From Mesorhizobium_G sp050247155 (GTDB taxonomy: Bacteria; Pseudomonadota; Alphaproteobacteria; Rhizobiales; Rhizobiaceae), in the NCBI GenBank assembly GCA_050247155.1, contig JBFWUS010000013.1, forward strand, positions 16,043 through 80,042: 64,000 nt of DNA, written 5' to 3'. The notes beneath the pieces were generated by a model. The model was not told the origin of the DNA. It saw nothing but the letters and a program-made list of their open reading frames with translations, and made no database searches. Positions 43,418 through 53,221 of this stretch are shown here, in pieces (the first letter of the stretch is position 1; every line of letters begins with the position of its first letter). The position numbers were made by a program, and so were the translations under genes.

Positions 43418-46400
43418 TCAGGCGCGGCCGGCTTCAACGGCGGCGAAGGTGTCTTCGAGAACCTCCATCAGATGATCGGCGTCCCTGCGGCTGAAGATTA
43501 TCGGCGGGCGCATCTTCAGCACATTGTCGTGCGGGCCTTCGGTGCCCATCAAAACGCCGCGCCGGCGGGCGCCGTCATTGATCGCACGGGCCAGCACCGT
43601 TGCCGGTTCCTTCGTCCTGCGGTCGGTCACCAGTTCGATGCCGAGGAACAGACCCATGCCGCGCACGTCGCCGATCGCTTCATGGCGCGATTGCATTTCG
43701 CGGAAGCGTTCGAGCAGGTAATTGCCGACCTCCAGCGCGTTGCGGCGCAGATCGCCCTGCTCGATCACGTCGAGCACGGCCAGCCCTGCCGCGCAAGAGA
43801 CGGGATTGCCGCCGAAAGTGTTGAAATACTCCATGCCGTTGTTGAAGGTCGCCGCGATCTCGCGCGTCGTCACCAGCGCCGCCATCGGATGACCGTTGCC
43901 GATCGGCTTGCCCATGGTGACGATGTCGGGCGTTACGCCTTGCGTCTCGAACGCCCACCAATGGCTGCCGACGCGGCCGAAGCCGACCTGCACCTCATCC
44001 GCCACGCAGGCGCCGCCGGCGGCACGCACCATGGCGTAGACCTCCTTCAGATAGCCTTCGGGCAGGAAGACCTGGCCGGCGACGCTGGGGATCGACTCCG
44101 CCATGAACAGCGCCGGCGCCTTGCCCTGCCGCTTCATCTCGGCGATCTGCCCGGCCACGCTTTCGGCAAAGCGCTTGCCGTGTTCCTCGACCGGCCAGTC
44201 CGCCGGCGCGCGATAACTGTCGGGAATGATGGCCTCGAACACATGCGGCTTGCGGCCCTTGCCGCCCTTGCGCTTGTATTTGTACGGGCTCAAATCGATC
44301 AGTTCCTGCGTCGTGCCGTGATAGGCCCAGTCGAGCACGATCGCCTCGTCGCGACCGGTATGGGTGCGCGCCATGCGCAGCATCAGGCTGTTGGCCTCGC
44401 TGCCGGTGCAGGCGAAGGACGCCACGCACAGTTCCGGCGGCAAAGTCGCCGTCAGCCGTTCGGCATAGGCGACGATATTGTCATGCAGATAGCGCGTATT
44501 GGTGTTGAGCTTCGCCGCCTGCCTGGCGATGGCCTCGACTACTTGCGGATGCGCATGGCCGAGATGGCAGACATTGTTGAAGCAATCGAGATAGGCGCGG
44601 CCGCGATGGTCGATCAGCCAGACGCCCTCGCCGCGCACGAACTTGATCGGCTCGGAATAGGAGATCGACAGGTTGGGCAGCAGCGATGTCTTGCGCGCCG
44701 TGACGATATCCTGCCGGCTGCGGCCTGTCCGTGCATAGGTTTCCGGCGGGATGCCGACGATGACAGAGGCATCGGGGAACAGTTCACCCCAGACATCGAG
44801 GAAGCGCGCTTCGCCGACGCCCAAAATGTCGCGGGCGGCGAGGCCGGTATCCGTCGATATCTGCAAATGCAGATGCGGCGCCCAGTTGCCGTTCTCGGAC
44901 GGCGGACCCATGTGGCCGACAAGCGCCCCTGCTTCGAGGTGGTCGCCGGGCTTGAGGCGCTCCATCGCCTCGCTGGCCAGATGGCCCCAAAGCGTGGTGA
45001 AGGCCGGGCAACCATCCGGCCGGTGTTCGAGCAGGATCAGGCAACCGTAGCCCAGCAAATCCTCTTCGATCTCGACGCTCCTGATGGTGGCGGCAAGCGG
45101 CGTGCAAACCGGCGTTCCCGTCGGCATAAACAGGTCGAGGCCGAGATGGCGGGTGCGCCGCTCACCCTCCACGAAGCGCGACTTGAACATGTCGGTCGCA
45201 TAGATGGTGCGCGCCTCGCCCCATGGCCCGATGCCGAGTTCGATGTCGTTTTCGGCCGCATGAGCGTCCCACCACGCCGAGGCGGTCGCCGGATCAGCGG
45301 CAGCGGATGCGATGGTCATGGGATGGGCGGCATCGCCCAACGGGACGATCTCCTTGGCCAGGGTCGCGGGATGCGGATCGACCACCGGGGCGAAGCTGCC
45401 GCGGTTGTCGTTGATCCAGCCGATGACCGCCCGCGCGCCCGGCACGGCGTCGAATCCGCAGGCCCGGCGCAGAATCGCTGTGGCGAAGCGCCGGTTCATC
45501 GCGTCGAGGCGGCGCAGCATCCGCCATGCCGGCGCTTCGGAGACGGCGAGATAGGGATTGTCCTCGACCTTGCTGCGGCGCGCCGCCGACAAGGTTACGC
45601 TGATGACCAGCCGCATGGCGATGAGGTCGAACAAGAGATCAAGCTCTTCCTCGCGCAGTGGATAGTCCGCATGGAACCCTGCCGCGATCTGCGCCGCGCC
45701 GCCGATCGGGTCTTCCAGATCAAGAATGGAATAGGCCGCCGCCACCGCAACTTCGGCTATCAGCACCGAATGAACCGCATCGCCGAAATCGATCAGCCCG
45801 GCGATCCGGGTGGGATCGTCCAAGTCGACCAGCACGTTCCAGTCATTGGCGTCGTTATGGATCACCTGCGCGCGCAGGCCGGAGAGGTGCGGCGCGACCT
45901 CGGTGTCAAAGCGATCCAGAAAGCGCGTCAGCAAGGCGCGGTCAGCCTCGTCGGCAATGTGGTGCAACCTGCCGCGCGCCTCGCCGGCGCGCCTGATGTC
46001 CCAGTCGAGCGTGCGCAACGCGCCGGGATGGATGAAACCCTGCAAGGCGCGGTCCAGCTTGCCCATCGCACGGCCGAGCGAGTGAAGCAGTTCGGGTGTC
46101 CGGGCGCACTCGGCCAGTGGTGTGCCGGCAAGCCAATTGACCAGCCGCACCGCATGGCGCTCGCCTGAATCGGCCTGAAGCTCGGCCAGCGCTCGCGTAT
46201 CCTTGGCTTTCTGGAGCCGCGGAACGGCGATGTCCAGCCCCATGTGCTCCAGATGTTCCAGCAGCGCGGTCTGGAACTCGCTCTCAAGCGCCGGCTCGGA
46301 GGCGTTGACGATTTTAAGCGTCCAGTCGCCCTGCCTTGAAACCAGCTTGAAATTCTGGTCGCGCTCGCTGTTCAGCCGGCTGGCTGAACCCTCGATGCCA

Positions 46401-46471
46401 TAGAGATCGCGCGCGATCGCCTGCGCCCGATCGGTCGAAAAGGTGGGAGCGGGATGGTCGAGATCGGTCAT
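43418..46471 (-). CDS. Three-module protein: APH-fold kinase + M23 peptidase domain + class III aminotransferase/phospho-lyase
   Basis: 1017 residues from ATG 46471. Module 1 (about 1-340) is an APH-type kinase with IHNDANDWNVLVD (H205, D207) and LIDFGD. Module 2 (about 400-560) is an M23/LytM domain keeping the metal residues HLGLD and HLHLQ. Module 3 (about 590-1017) is a class III PLP enzyme with CTGSEANSL, CVADEVQVGFGR and lysine in VTMGKPIGNGHP. Modules 1 and 3 are the same types as the separate genes at 3918-4985 and 2650-3921. I infer phosphorylation followed by phosphate elimination; the role of the middle domain is unknown. Confidence 0.9.
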   Translation of the reverse strand: MTDLDHPAPTFSTDRAQAIARDLYGIEGSASRLNSERDQNFKLVSRQGDWTLKIVNASEPALESEFQTALLEHLEHMGLDIAVPRLQKAKDTRALAELQADSGERHAVRLVNWLAGTPLAECARTPELLHSLGRAMGKLDRALQGFIHPGALRTLDWDIRRAGEARGRLHHIADEADRALLTRFLDRFDTEVAPHLSGLRAQVIHNDANDWNVLVDLDDPTRIAGLIDFGDAVHSVLIAEVAVAAAYSILDLEDPIGGAAQIAAGFHADYPLREEELDLLFDLIAMRLVISVTLSAARRSKVEDNPYLAVSEAPAWRMLRRLDAMNRRFATAILRRACGFDAVPGARAVIGWINDNRGSFAPVVDPHPATLAKEIVPLGDAAHPMTIASAAADPATASAWWDAHAAENDIELGIGPWGEARTIYATDMFKSRFVEGERRTRHLGLDLFMPTGTPVCTPLAATIRSVEIEEDLLGYGCLILLEHRPDGCPAFTTLWGHLASEAMERLKPGDHLEAGALVGHMGPPSENGNWAPHLHLQISTDTGLAARDILGVGEARFLDVWGELFPDASVIVGIPPETYARTGRSRQDIVTARKTSLLPNLSISYSEPIKFVRGEGVWLIDHRGRAYLDCFNNVCHLGHAHPQVVEAIARQAAKLNTNTRYLHDNIVAYAERLTATLPPELCVASFACTGSEANSLMLRMARTHTGRDEAIVLDWAYHGTTQELIDLSPYKYKRKGGKGRKPHVFEAIIPDSYRAPADWPVEEHGKRFAESVAGQIAEMKRQGKAPALFMAESIPSVAGQVFLPEGYLKEVYAMVRAAGGACVADEVQVGFGRVGSHWWAFETQGVTPDIVTMGKPIGNGHPMAALVTTREIAATFNNGMEYFNTFGGNPVSCAAGLAVLDVIEQGDLRRNALEVGNYLLERFREMQSRHEAIGDVRGMGLFLGIELVTDRRTKEPATVLARAINDGARRRGVLMGTEGPHDNVLKMRPPIIFSRRDADHLMEVLEDTFAAVEAGRA

Positions 46472-46542
46472 GAAAAGGTCCTGCCCGGATATGCCTGGGA
46501 TTGGGCAGGGAACTTGGCACAGGCGCAAAAATCGGGCATCCA

Positions 46543-46571
46543 GCATAGTGACGGTTGTACCGGCACTATGC
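46543..46571. promoter_or_regulatory. 29-bp palindrome, probable Lrp operator
   Basis: Nested arms GCATAGTG/CACTATGC and CGGT/ACCG around TGT, with one mismatched pair. It lies midway between the three-module gene and the divergent Lrp gene, 43 bp before the latter's start. Confidence 0.7.
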
Positions 46572-46613
46572 CTGGCTGAACCGGCATATTATCGGGATCG
46601 CAAAGACAGCCCA

Positions 46614-47051
46614 ATGAAGCAACTCGACGCCAGGGACCGCGACATCCTCGCCATTCTGTCCCGCGAGGCACGCATTCCGCTGAAAACATTGGCGGCCCGG
46701 GTCGGCCTGTCGCGCAGCGCTGCCACCGAGCGTGTGGCCGCGCTGGAGAAGTCGGGCGTTATCCGTGGCTATCGGGCTGACATCGGTCAGATGGAGAAGG
46801 ATGTGATCCGGGCCTTTCTTCTGGTTTCCCTGACGCGTACACCATCCATCGGCGTCCTCGACATGCTGGCCGGCCATTCGGAAGTCCGGCGTGTGTCGTC
46901 GATCAGCGGCCAGCTCGATCTCATCGTGGAAGTGGAGGTGTCGTCGATCGACCGGCTCAATACGTTGCGCGACCTGATCGCCGGCCAGGGCAATGTGCAG
47001 GATCTGACGACATTGATCGTGCTACGCCGGGACATAGACCGCATGGCATGA
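46614..47051 (+). CDS. Lrp/AsnC-family transcriptional regulator
   Basis: 145 residues. Helix-turn-helix LDARDRDILAILSREARIPLKTLAARVGLSRSAATERVAALEKSG, then the RAM domain (SISGQLDLIVEVEVSSIDRLNTLRDLI). ATG 46614 is the natural start; the frame extends upstream. Divergent from the kinase/M23/aminotransferase gene, which it probably controls through the intervening palindrome. Confidence 0.9.
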   Translation: MKQLDARDRDILAILSREARIPLKTLAARVGLSRSAATERVAALEKSGVIRGYRADIGQMEKDVIRAFLLVSLTRTPSIGVLDMLAGHSEVRRVSSISGQLDLIVEVEVSSIDRLNTLRDLIAGQGNVQDLTTLIVLRRDIDRMA

Positions 47052-47101
47052 CGATAGCGACTGAGCTTTTAGACGAGGCGCACAAACATTGCCGTGGGCA
47101 T

Positions 47102-48292
47102 TCAGGCCGTAACTGCGTCCCGAATAGCCGTGACTGCGGCTAGTGCCGTACGCGTTCGAACAGTGCTTACGAATTCCGGCCAACTCGAAAGCACGACAAC
47201 AGCGAATTCCGACTCGGGGTCGATGTAGATCAGCTGCCCAAACACGCCGCGTGCCATGTAGGCGCGGCGGGCGCTATCCTCTATCCAGAACTGGTTGTGA
47301 TAGGCGCCGTCGGGGAGCACTTCGTGATAGATGCCGCCGAACAGATCCGGCCTGGCGCCCCATCTTGTTTCTTCGATCCATGCCGTGGGAACAATACGTC
47401 GGCCGGCGATCTCGCCTCGGCCCAGATGCAGAAGCGCGAGGCGGCCATAGTCGCGCAGCGTTGCGTTGAAGCCGCCGTCGCCAAGCGCATAGCCGGTCGG
47501 GTCGACTGTGAAATAGGCGTCTTCCTCCGCCCCCATCGGCGCCCACAGCTCGCGGCTTGTCAGTTCCGCTAGCGGCATTGCAGCAGCCCGCTGCAAGATG
47601 AAGGATAGCACATCCGTCTCGATTGAACGGTAGCGGAACGACGCCCCATGCGCGCATTCGGCCTCTGTCAACGTCAGGATCAGTTCCCACACCGAGGACG
47701 GCCAGTCGGGGTTGCGGCGTTCCTTCCAGCCGGCGGCGGCGTCGAGCTTCGCCATGTGCGAATCGAGCGCGGTATAGGTTTCGTCGAAGACGACGCCGCT
47801 GGTCATGTCCAACACGTGTTGGACGCGGGCGCCGCGATAGGCCGTTGCTTCGAGCTCGGGCAGATATTGCGTCACCGGCGCCGTCGGATCGACGAGGCCG
47901 CGACCCACCAGGATGCCGGCGACAGTGCCCACAACCGACTTCGCCACCGATTGTGACAGGTGTGGCGAGCGGGCATCCATACCGTTCTGATAGCGTTCGG
48001 CAATGATGTGGCTGCGATGCAGCACCAGAAAGCCATCATTGTAGCTGGTGGCGAGAAAACCTGCGATCGTGTCGCGCTGGCCGTCGACCTCGAAGCCTAT
48101 GCGGTCGATATCCTCGAGCTTTCGCGGCAACGGACTTACCGGACCGCGCCCACGCCATACCTGGCTCGTCGGCATCAGGTCCCGTACATGCTGAAAGGTC
48201 CAGCGGTTCCATGGCCCTCGATCCCAGTCACCGCGCGGGATGACCGGTCCACCCGGCCTGGTCGGATCGCGGAACGGTGGAATGCTGGTCAT
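47102..48292 (-). CDS. Serine hydrolase, beta-lactamase class C family
   Basis: 396 residues. LSQSVAKSVVGTVAG carries the SxxK nucleophile (S-V-A-K), YRSIETDVLSFILQ the tyrosine motif, and a late HNQFWIED/GVFGQLIYIDPESEFAVVVLSS the third box. Fold of class C beta-lactamases, DD-peptidases and esterases such as 6-aminohexanoate-dimer hydrolase. No signal peptide, so cytoplasmic. Last gene of the peptide-transporter operon, so it may cleave imported amides or esters. Confidence 0.88.
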   Translation of the reverse strand: MTSIPPFRDPTRPGGPVIPRGDWDRGPWNRWTFQHVRDLMPTSQVWRGRGPVSPLPRKLEDIDRIGFEVDGQRDTIAGFLATSYNDGFLVLHRSHIIAERYQNGMDARSPHLSQSVAKSVVGTVAGILVGRGLVDPTAPVTQYLPELEATAYRGARVQHVLDMTSGVVFDETYTALDSHMAKLDAAAGWKERRNPDWPSSVWELILTLTEAECAHGASFRYRSIETDVLSFILQRAAAMPLAELTSRELWAPMGAEEDAYFTVDPTGYALGDGGFNATLRDYGRLALLHLGRGEIAGRRIVPTAWIEETRWGARPDLFGGIYHEVLPDGAYHNQFWIEDSARRAYMARGVFGQLIYIDPESEFAVVVLSSWPEFVSTVRTRTALAAVTAIRDAVTA

Positions 48293-48330
48293 GTCATGCG
48301 GTCTTTCATGAAAAAATCGGCGCGCGAGGC

Positions 48331-49260
48331 TCAGTCCTTCCGGCGCAGGTAGGAGCCGCCGACGAACTCGCCGAGCAGGCCGGCCATGTCGCTCATCCTG
48401 GCGAAGTTCTCGCGGGCCTTCGGGCCGAGCCTGGTTGCGACAGCGTCGGTGAGCAGGTTGAGGACGGCGCTGAGCGCGGCGGTGGAATCCCAGAACGTCT
48501 TCACATGGGTATGCGCCTCAAACACGAAACGGGTGTAGGAAAAGGCCCAATGGCTGAACTTGTCGGTCACGATGACGAGCGGCATCTCCAGCGCCTTCAG
48601 CTTCTCGGCCAGCTTGACGCCGCGCGCCGCGTAAGCGGCGGTATCGACCAGCACGACAAGGCTGTGCCTGGGGTCGGCCGTGATGATTTCACCGAAAGTG
48701 CCGGACGTATTCTCTACAAAGATCACGTTCGGGCGCGCCCACAGCAGCCTGCTGGCAAAATCGAGCGCCAACCCCTTCGAAGCCTGGAAACCCACCACAT
48801 AAACGGTTCGTGCCTTGGCGAGCGCTGTAACAGCTTCCTCCCAAAGCGTGGTGGTCGTGAGGGCATAGGCCTTGACGATGGCATCCAGTTCGAGCCTCAG
48901 GCTCTCCTGCAGGGCCTGGTTGCGGCCATCGCGCGTCTGGAAGCGCGCCATGTAGTCGTCTACGTCGTTCTCCTTGTCCACGACCGACACGCGCAGCCTG
49001 TTCTTCAGGTCGCGCAGGTTGTCGAAACCGAGACCGCGAACGAAACGCGACACCGTCATCTCGCTGACCCCTACGGCCCGGGCGATACTGGTGCCCGTTT
49101 CGAAGGGAAGCATCTGGATATTGTCGAGCATGTAGGCGGCGACACCCTGTTCGGAAGGTGACAGCTCCTTCATGCGGGCGCGCAGCATCGCCTCGAGATC
49201 GATCTTCTGCTCTTCGCCGTCCGGTGACCCGTCACCCTTGCCGTTGCGCGTCTTTGCCAA
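48331..49260 (-). CDS. MurR/RpiR-family transcriptional regulator
   Basis: 309 residues: N-terminal HTH_6 domain (LSPSEQGVAAYMLDNIQMLPFETGTSIARAVGVSEMTVSRFVRGLGF) and a SIS domain (ARTVYVVGFQASKGLALDFASRLLW). It starts 2 bp after the amidase stop with a TTG codon, GGAG 8 bases upstream. RpiR proteins usually sense phosphosugars; in rhizobia they also control small-molecule catabolic operons. It likely regulates this operon. Confidence 0.88.
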   Translation of the reverse strand: MAKTRNGKGDGSPDGEEQKIDLEAMLRARMKELSPSEQGVAAYMLDNIQMLPFETGTSIARAVGVSEMTVSRFVRGLGFDNLRDLKNRLRVSVVDKENDVDDYMARFQTRDGRNQALQESLRLELDAIVKAYALTTTTLWEEAVTALAKARTVYVVGFQASKGLALDFASRLLWARPNVIFVENTSGTFGEIITADPRHSLVVLVDTAAYAARGVKLAEKLKALEMPLVIVTDKFSHWAFSYTRFVFEAHTHVKTFWDSTAALSAVLNLLTDAVATRLGPKARENFARMSDMAGLLGEFVGGSYLRRKD

Positions 49261-49262
49261 AG

Positions 49263-50726
49263 TCAGATCTCCGCCAGATGCCCGGCATGGACCGCTGGCA
49301 GGCCCTGGCCCCAGATACCGTTTCCCGTGTCCAGCTCTTCCTCCAATTGGCGCGCCACCGCAAGCAACACATCCTCGCGCCCGAAACGGGAGACAAGTTG
49401 AACGCCAATGGGCAAACCGCTACCACTGCGGCCCAGCGGCAGCGAGATGGCCGGCTGGCCGGTGCCGTTGAACAGGGCCGTAAAGGTTTCCTTCGGTGCG
49501 AGGTCGTCGAACACGGTGTCGTGGTCGATGCCCGGCCTGTCGGGATCGAACGTGCCGACCGGTTCGGGCAAGATGGTGCTCGTCGGCGTCAGGAGCAAAT
49601 CATAGCCGATCATGAAACGGCCGACCTGTCGGGTCACGCGATCATAGACGGCGAAGGCATCGACCAATTCCGCTGCTCCCAGGGTGCAGCCATGGCGATA
49701 GAGCGCGAGCACCGAAGCGCCGAGTGTCGTTTCGTCAATCGGTCGCTGCGTCGTCGCCGCCATCGCCGGTATGTGGGCAGCGGCATCGGCCGCCCATATG
49801 ATCTTCTGTGCCTGCAGAAAGGCCGGATAGTCGAAATCCGGGGACGCTTCGTCGACATGATGCCCGAGCTTTTCCAGGCGCGTCGCCGCCGCGGTGGCCG
49901 CATCGGAAACTTCCGGGTCGATCGGCACACCCGACCATGACCGCGTACACAGTGCGATCCTCAGTCCGTTCGGACTCCGTTCGATCGCCTCCCGATACGC
50001 ACCGGCCGGCGGCACGATCTCATAGCCGTCGCCGTCATCCGGTCCGTGACACACATCGAGCAGCAGGGCGGTGTCGCGCACCGATCGGGTGAGCAGGAAG
50101 CCGGTGGCGAGGCCCAGCAGCGGCGCATTGGCGTTGGGTGCGCCGGTAACGCGGCCGCGGGAAGGTTTCAGCCCGATCAGGCCACAGAAGGAGGCCGGAT
50201 TGCGGATCGAGCCCCCACCATCGCCTCCCTGCGCGAAGGGAACGATGCCGGCTGCGACTGCCGCCGCCGCGCCGCCACTGGAGCCGGAGACGCCCTTCCC
50301 GATGTCCCACGGATTGCGCGTGACGCCGTAGAGCGCCGTTTCCGTTGTCGCGGCGATGCCGAACTCCGAACTGGTGGTGCGGCCGACATTGACCAGCCCG
50401 GCCGTGCGCAGACGCTGCCAGTAGACTGCGTCGGCGCGGGCCCGGATTCCTTGCGCCAGCCGGCTTCCAAAGACGGCCGGGCGGCCGGCCTCGATGGGAA
50501 AGTCCTTGGTAAAAGTCGGGATGCCATGGAACGGACGAGGGCCGGCCACCTGTGGCAGCGTGTCCAGCGCATCCGGGTATAGTTCCACGACCGCATTCAG
50601 CGCCGGGTTGGTCCTGCCGGTGGCCTCTATCACGCAGCGCCCCAAATCCTGCGGGCTGATGTCTCGGGCGGCCAACAGCCGCGCAAGGCCGACACCGTCA
50701 TGGGCGGCATATTCCTCAAGGCGCAT
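49263..50726 (-). CDS. Amidase (amidase signature family)
   Basis: 487 residues. The glycine/serine-rich signature GVSGSSGGAAAAVAAGIVPFAQGGDGGGSIRNPASFCGLIGLKP holds the cis-serine and nucleophile serine; the catalytic lysine is in IPTFTKDFP. Start at ATG 50726, overlapping the ATPase gene by 11 bp. It would hydrolyse an amide imported by the ABC system. Confidence 0.92.
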   Translation of the reverse strand: MRLEEYAAHDGVGLARLLAARDISPQDLGRCVIEATGRTNPALNAVVELYPDALDTLPQVAGPRPFHGIPTFTKDFPIEAGRPAVFGSRLAQGIRARADAVYWQRLRTAGLVNVGRTTSSEFGIAATTETALYGVTRNPWDIGKGVSGSSGGAAAAVAAGIVPFAQGGDGGGSIRNPASFCGLIGLKPSRGRVTGAPNANAPLLGLATGFLLTRSVRDTALLLDVCHGPDDGDGYEIVPPAGAYREAIERSPNGLRIALCTRSWSGVPIDPEVSDAATAAATRLEKLGHHVDEASPDFDYPAFLQAQKIIWAADAAAHIPAMAATTQRPIDETTLGASVLALYRHGCTLGAAELVDAFAVYDRVTRQVGRFMIGYDLLLTPTSTILPEPVGTFDPDRPGIDHDTVFDDLAPKETFTALFNGTGQPAISLPLGRSGSGLPIGVQLVSRFGREDVLLAVARQLEEELDTGNGIWGQGLPAVHAGHLAEI

Positions 50727-52365
50727 GGGCGGGCACTCCGGTCGGCTGACCCGAAAGATGCGCCAGCGAGCCGACCAATTCTCGCGTGTAGGGATGCTGC
50801 GGCGCCGAAAGCACCTGCCCGGTTTCGCCGGTTTCCACCACACGACCGGCCTGGAGGACATAGACCCGTTTGCAGATGCCGCCGACGACCGCCAGGTCGT
50901 GCGAAATGTAGAGCAGCGTCAGCGCTCGCTCGCGCTGCAAGCGCATCAGGAGCTCCAGGATTTGTGCCTGGGTGGTGACGTCAAGCGCTGAAGTGATCTC
51001 GTCGGCAATCAGCAGTTCCGGCTTCAATGCAAGCGCCCGCGCGATGCCGACACGCTGGCACTGACCGCCCGAAAGCTGACGCGGCTTGCGGCCATGCAAC
51101 GCCAATGGCAGTTCCATCATCTCCAGCAGTTCATGCGCCTGCCGCGCGGCGGCGCCACGATCCGCCAGGCCGTGCCGCCAAATCGGCTCGGCGACGGCGT
51201 CGACAATCCTCATTCGCGGATTGAGCGAGTCGTAGGGATTCTGGAACACCATCTGCACGCGGCGCCGGAAGCGGGCGAGTGCTGCGCCGGAAAGCGCCGG
51301 CACGTCCTCGCCATCGAAGGTGAGAGCGCCGCCGCTTGGCCGGTTCTGTCGAATGATGGCGCGCGCCAGGGTCGACTTCCCTGAACCGCTTTCGCCGACG
51401 ATGCCAACTGTTTCACCGGGGTTGATGCGGACATCGACACCATCCAGCGCCCGAACCAAATCCCCTCCCGTCGCGCCGGTCATGAACGCACGCCGTGCCG
51501 GAAAAGCGACTGACAGGTTTTCCACGTTAAGCAGCGGCGCGGCTGTCGAGCAGCCCGGCGTTTGCGTCGCCAGCGCTTTCCGGCCTGGCTGGGACTCGAT
51601 AAGCAGCCGCGTGTAGGGGTGGCGCGGCCGCTCGATCACATCCGCGACCGGACCCTGCTCGACCACCACACCGGCACGCATCACCACGACGCGCGAGCAG
51701 ATGTCAGCCACCACGCCGAGGTCGTGCGAAACGAGGATGACGGCGAGCCCCCGCTCGCGGTTGAGGTCCTTGAGGAGCCGCAGGATCCGAGCCTGGACGG
51801 TCACGTCCAGCGCCGTGGTTGGCTCGTCGGCGATGAGCAGCTTGGGATTGCAGCTGATGGCGGCGGCGATCATAGCGCGTTGCTTCATGCCACCGGAGAA
51901 TTCGTGCGGATACGAACGCGCCCGCTTCTCCGGCTCGCGGATGCCAACGGCCTCGAGCAGGGCAATGGCACGGTGCTGAGCTTCGACCTGACCGATGTCC
52001 AGGTGCCGCAGCATGGGCGCGGCCAGCTGCGCCTCGATCCGCCGCAGCGGATCGAGATGCGAGGCCGGGTTCTGGAAGATCATGCCCATCTCACGGCCCC
52101 GCACCGCGCACCAATCTGCTTCGGAAAGGCCCAGCAGCTCGCGCCCTCGCAGGGTCACGCTGCCCTCGGCGCGGGCCGCGCCCGCCGCAAGGCCCATCAG
52201 CGCGCGGCAGGTGACCGACTTTCCTGATCCGCTCTCGCCGACGATCCCCAGAACCTCACCCTCCCCGAGGTCGAACGACACGCCCTTTACGGCCGGAGTG
52301 CCAGCAAAGGAAACAGCGAGGTTCTCCACCCGCAGCAGCGGCTGCCGTTCCGTTGACGCGCTCAT
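50716..52365 (-). CDS. Fused dipeptide/oligopeptide ABC ATPase (DppD-DppF type)
   Basis: 549 residues with two ATPase domains: Walker A GESGSGKS twice, signatures FSGGMKQRA and LSGGQCQRV, Walker B LLIADEP and LLIADEI, and a family C-terminal VEQGPVADVIERPRHPYTR-type tail after each. In E. coli these are two proteins. Starts at ATG 52365, overlapping the permease stop (ATGA). Confidence 0.93.
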   Translation of the reverse strand: MSASTERQPLLRVENLAVSFAGTPAVKGVSFDLGEGEVLGIVGESGSGKSVTCRALMGLAAGAARAEGSVTLRGRELLGLSEADWCAVRGREMGMIFQNPASHLDPLRRIEAQLAAPMLRHLDIGQVEAQHRAIALLEAVGIREPEKRARSYPHEFSGGMKQRAMIAAAISCNPKLLIADEPTTALDVTVQARILRLLKDLNRERGLAVILVSHDLGVVADICSRVVVMRAGVVVEQGPVADVIERPRHPYTRLLIESQPGRKALATQTPGCSTAAPLLNVENLSVAFPARRAFMTGATGGDLVRALDGVDVRINPGETVGIVGESGSGKSTLARAIIRQNRPSGGALTFDGEDVPALSGAALARFRRRVQMVFQNPYDSLNPRMRIVDAVAEPIWRHGLADRGAAARQAHELLEMMELPLALHGRKPRQLSGGQCQRVGIARALALKPELLIADEITSALDVTTQAQILELLMRLQRERALTLLYISHDLAVVGGICKRVYVLQAGRVVETGETGQVLSAPQHPYTRELVGSLAHLSGQPTGVPAHAP

Positions 52366-53213
52366 GGCGCTGCCTGCCGGCGTTGCATTTGGCCGAGACC
52401 GTCGCCGAGGAAAGCGAAACCTAGCCCTAGGGACACCGCCGCCAAGCCGGGAAACAGGCATATCCACCAAGCCTGCTGCACAAACGCCTGGCCATCGGCG
52501 ATCATCACGCCCCATTCGGCAGTGGGCGGCTGGGCGCCCATGCCGAGGAAGCCGAAGCTGGCGCCGGCTAGCATGACCAGTACGGCGTCGCTCACGGCAT
52601 AGGCGATAACCGGGCCGATGGCATTGGGAAGGACATGGCGCGTCACGATCACAGCAGACGAATAGCCAAGGCTTTGCGCGGCCTGGACATATTCGCTTTC
52701 GCGGATCGTCAGGACTTCCGCGCGCACCAGCCGCGCATAGCTGACCCAGCCAACGAGTGCGAACGCAATGACGAAATTAACGAGGCCCGGCCCGAGCACG
52801 CCGACGATGGCGAGCACCAGCACGAAAAAGGGAAAGGCGACGAAAAGATCGTAGATGCGCATGAACAGGCTGTCGACGACACCGCCGAAATAGCCGCTGA
52901 TCAACCCGACAGCAGTCCCGATCAGCAACGGCGGCAGCACGCCGACCACGCACAGGAACATGTCGATCCGGGCAGCGTGGAGCACGCGCGAGAACACGTC
53001 GCGTCCGACCTGATCGGTGCCGAACCAGTGGCTGGCGCCGGGCGGCGCCAGCATGTTCATGATGTCGATGGCGTCGGGCTCGTAGGCTGCCAGAAGCGGC
53101 GCGGCGGCTGCGGCGATCAACCAGGCGCTGAGAATGGCTGCGCCGACGGCCATCGACAGCGACAACCGGCCGCTGCGGCTGCTCAGGGAGAGGGGCAGTA
53201 TCCGACCCGACAT
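52362..53213 (-). CDS. Peptide-type ABC permease (DppC type)
   Basis: 283 residues, about six membrane helices. PLLAAYEPDAIDIMNMLAPPGASHWFGTDQVGRDVFSRVLHAARI is the DppC/OppC periplasmic signature, and YVQAAQSLGYSSAVIVTRHVLPNAIGP the EAA loop. ATG 53213 has GAGGGG upstream; an upstream TTG at 53225 is less likely. Confidence 0.93.
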   Translation of the reverse strand: MSGRILPLSLSSRSGRLSLSMAVGAAILSAWLIAAAAAPLLAAYEPDAIDIMNMLAPPGASHWFGTDQVGRDVFSRVLHAARIDMFLCVVGVLPPLLIGTAVGLISGYFGGVVDSLFMRIYDLFVAFPFFVLVLAIVGVLGPGLVNFVIAFALVGWVSYARLVRAEVLTIRESEYVQAAQSLGYSSAVIVTRHVLPNAIGPVIAYAVSDAVLVMLAGASFGFLGMGAQPPTAEWGVMIADGQAFVQQAWWICLFPGLAAVSLGLGFAFLGDGLGQMQRRQAAP

Positions 53214-53221
53214 GCCGCCCC

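Noticed and set aside
42962..46168. Very long open frame on the plus strand opposite the three-module gene
   Set aside because: It is Arg/His/Gly/Ala-rich with no recognisable domain and mirrors a clear enzyme on the other strand. Strong GC3 bias keeps antisense frames open in this genome.
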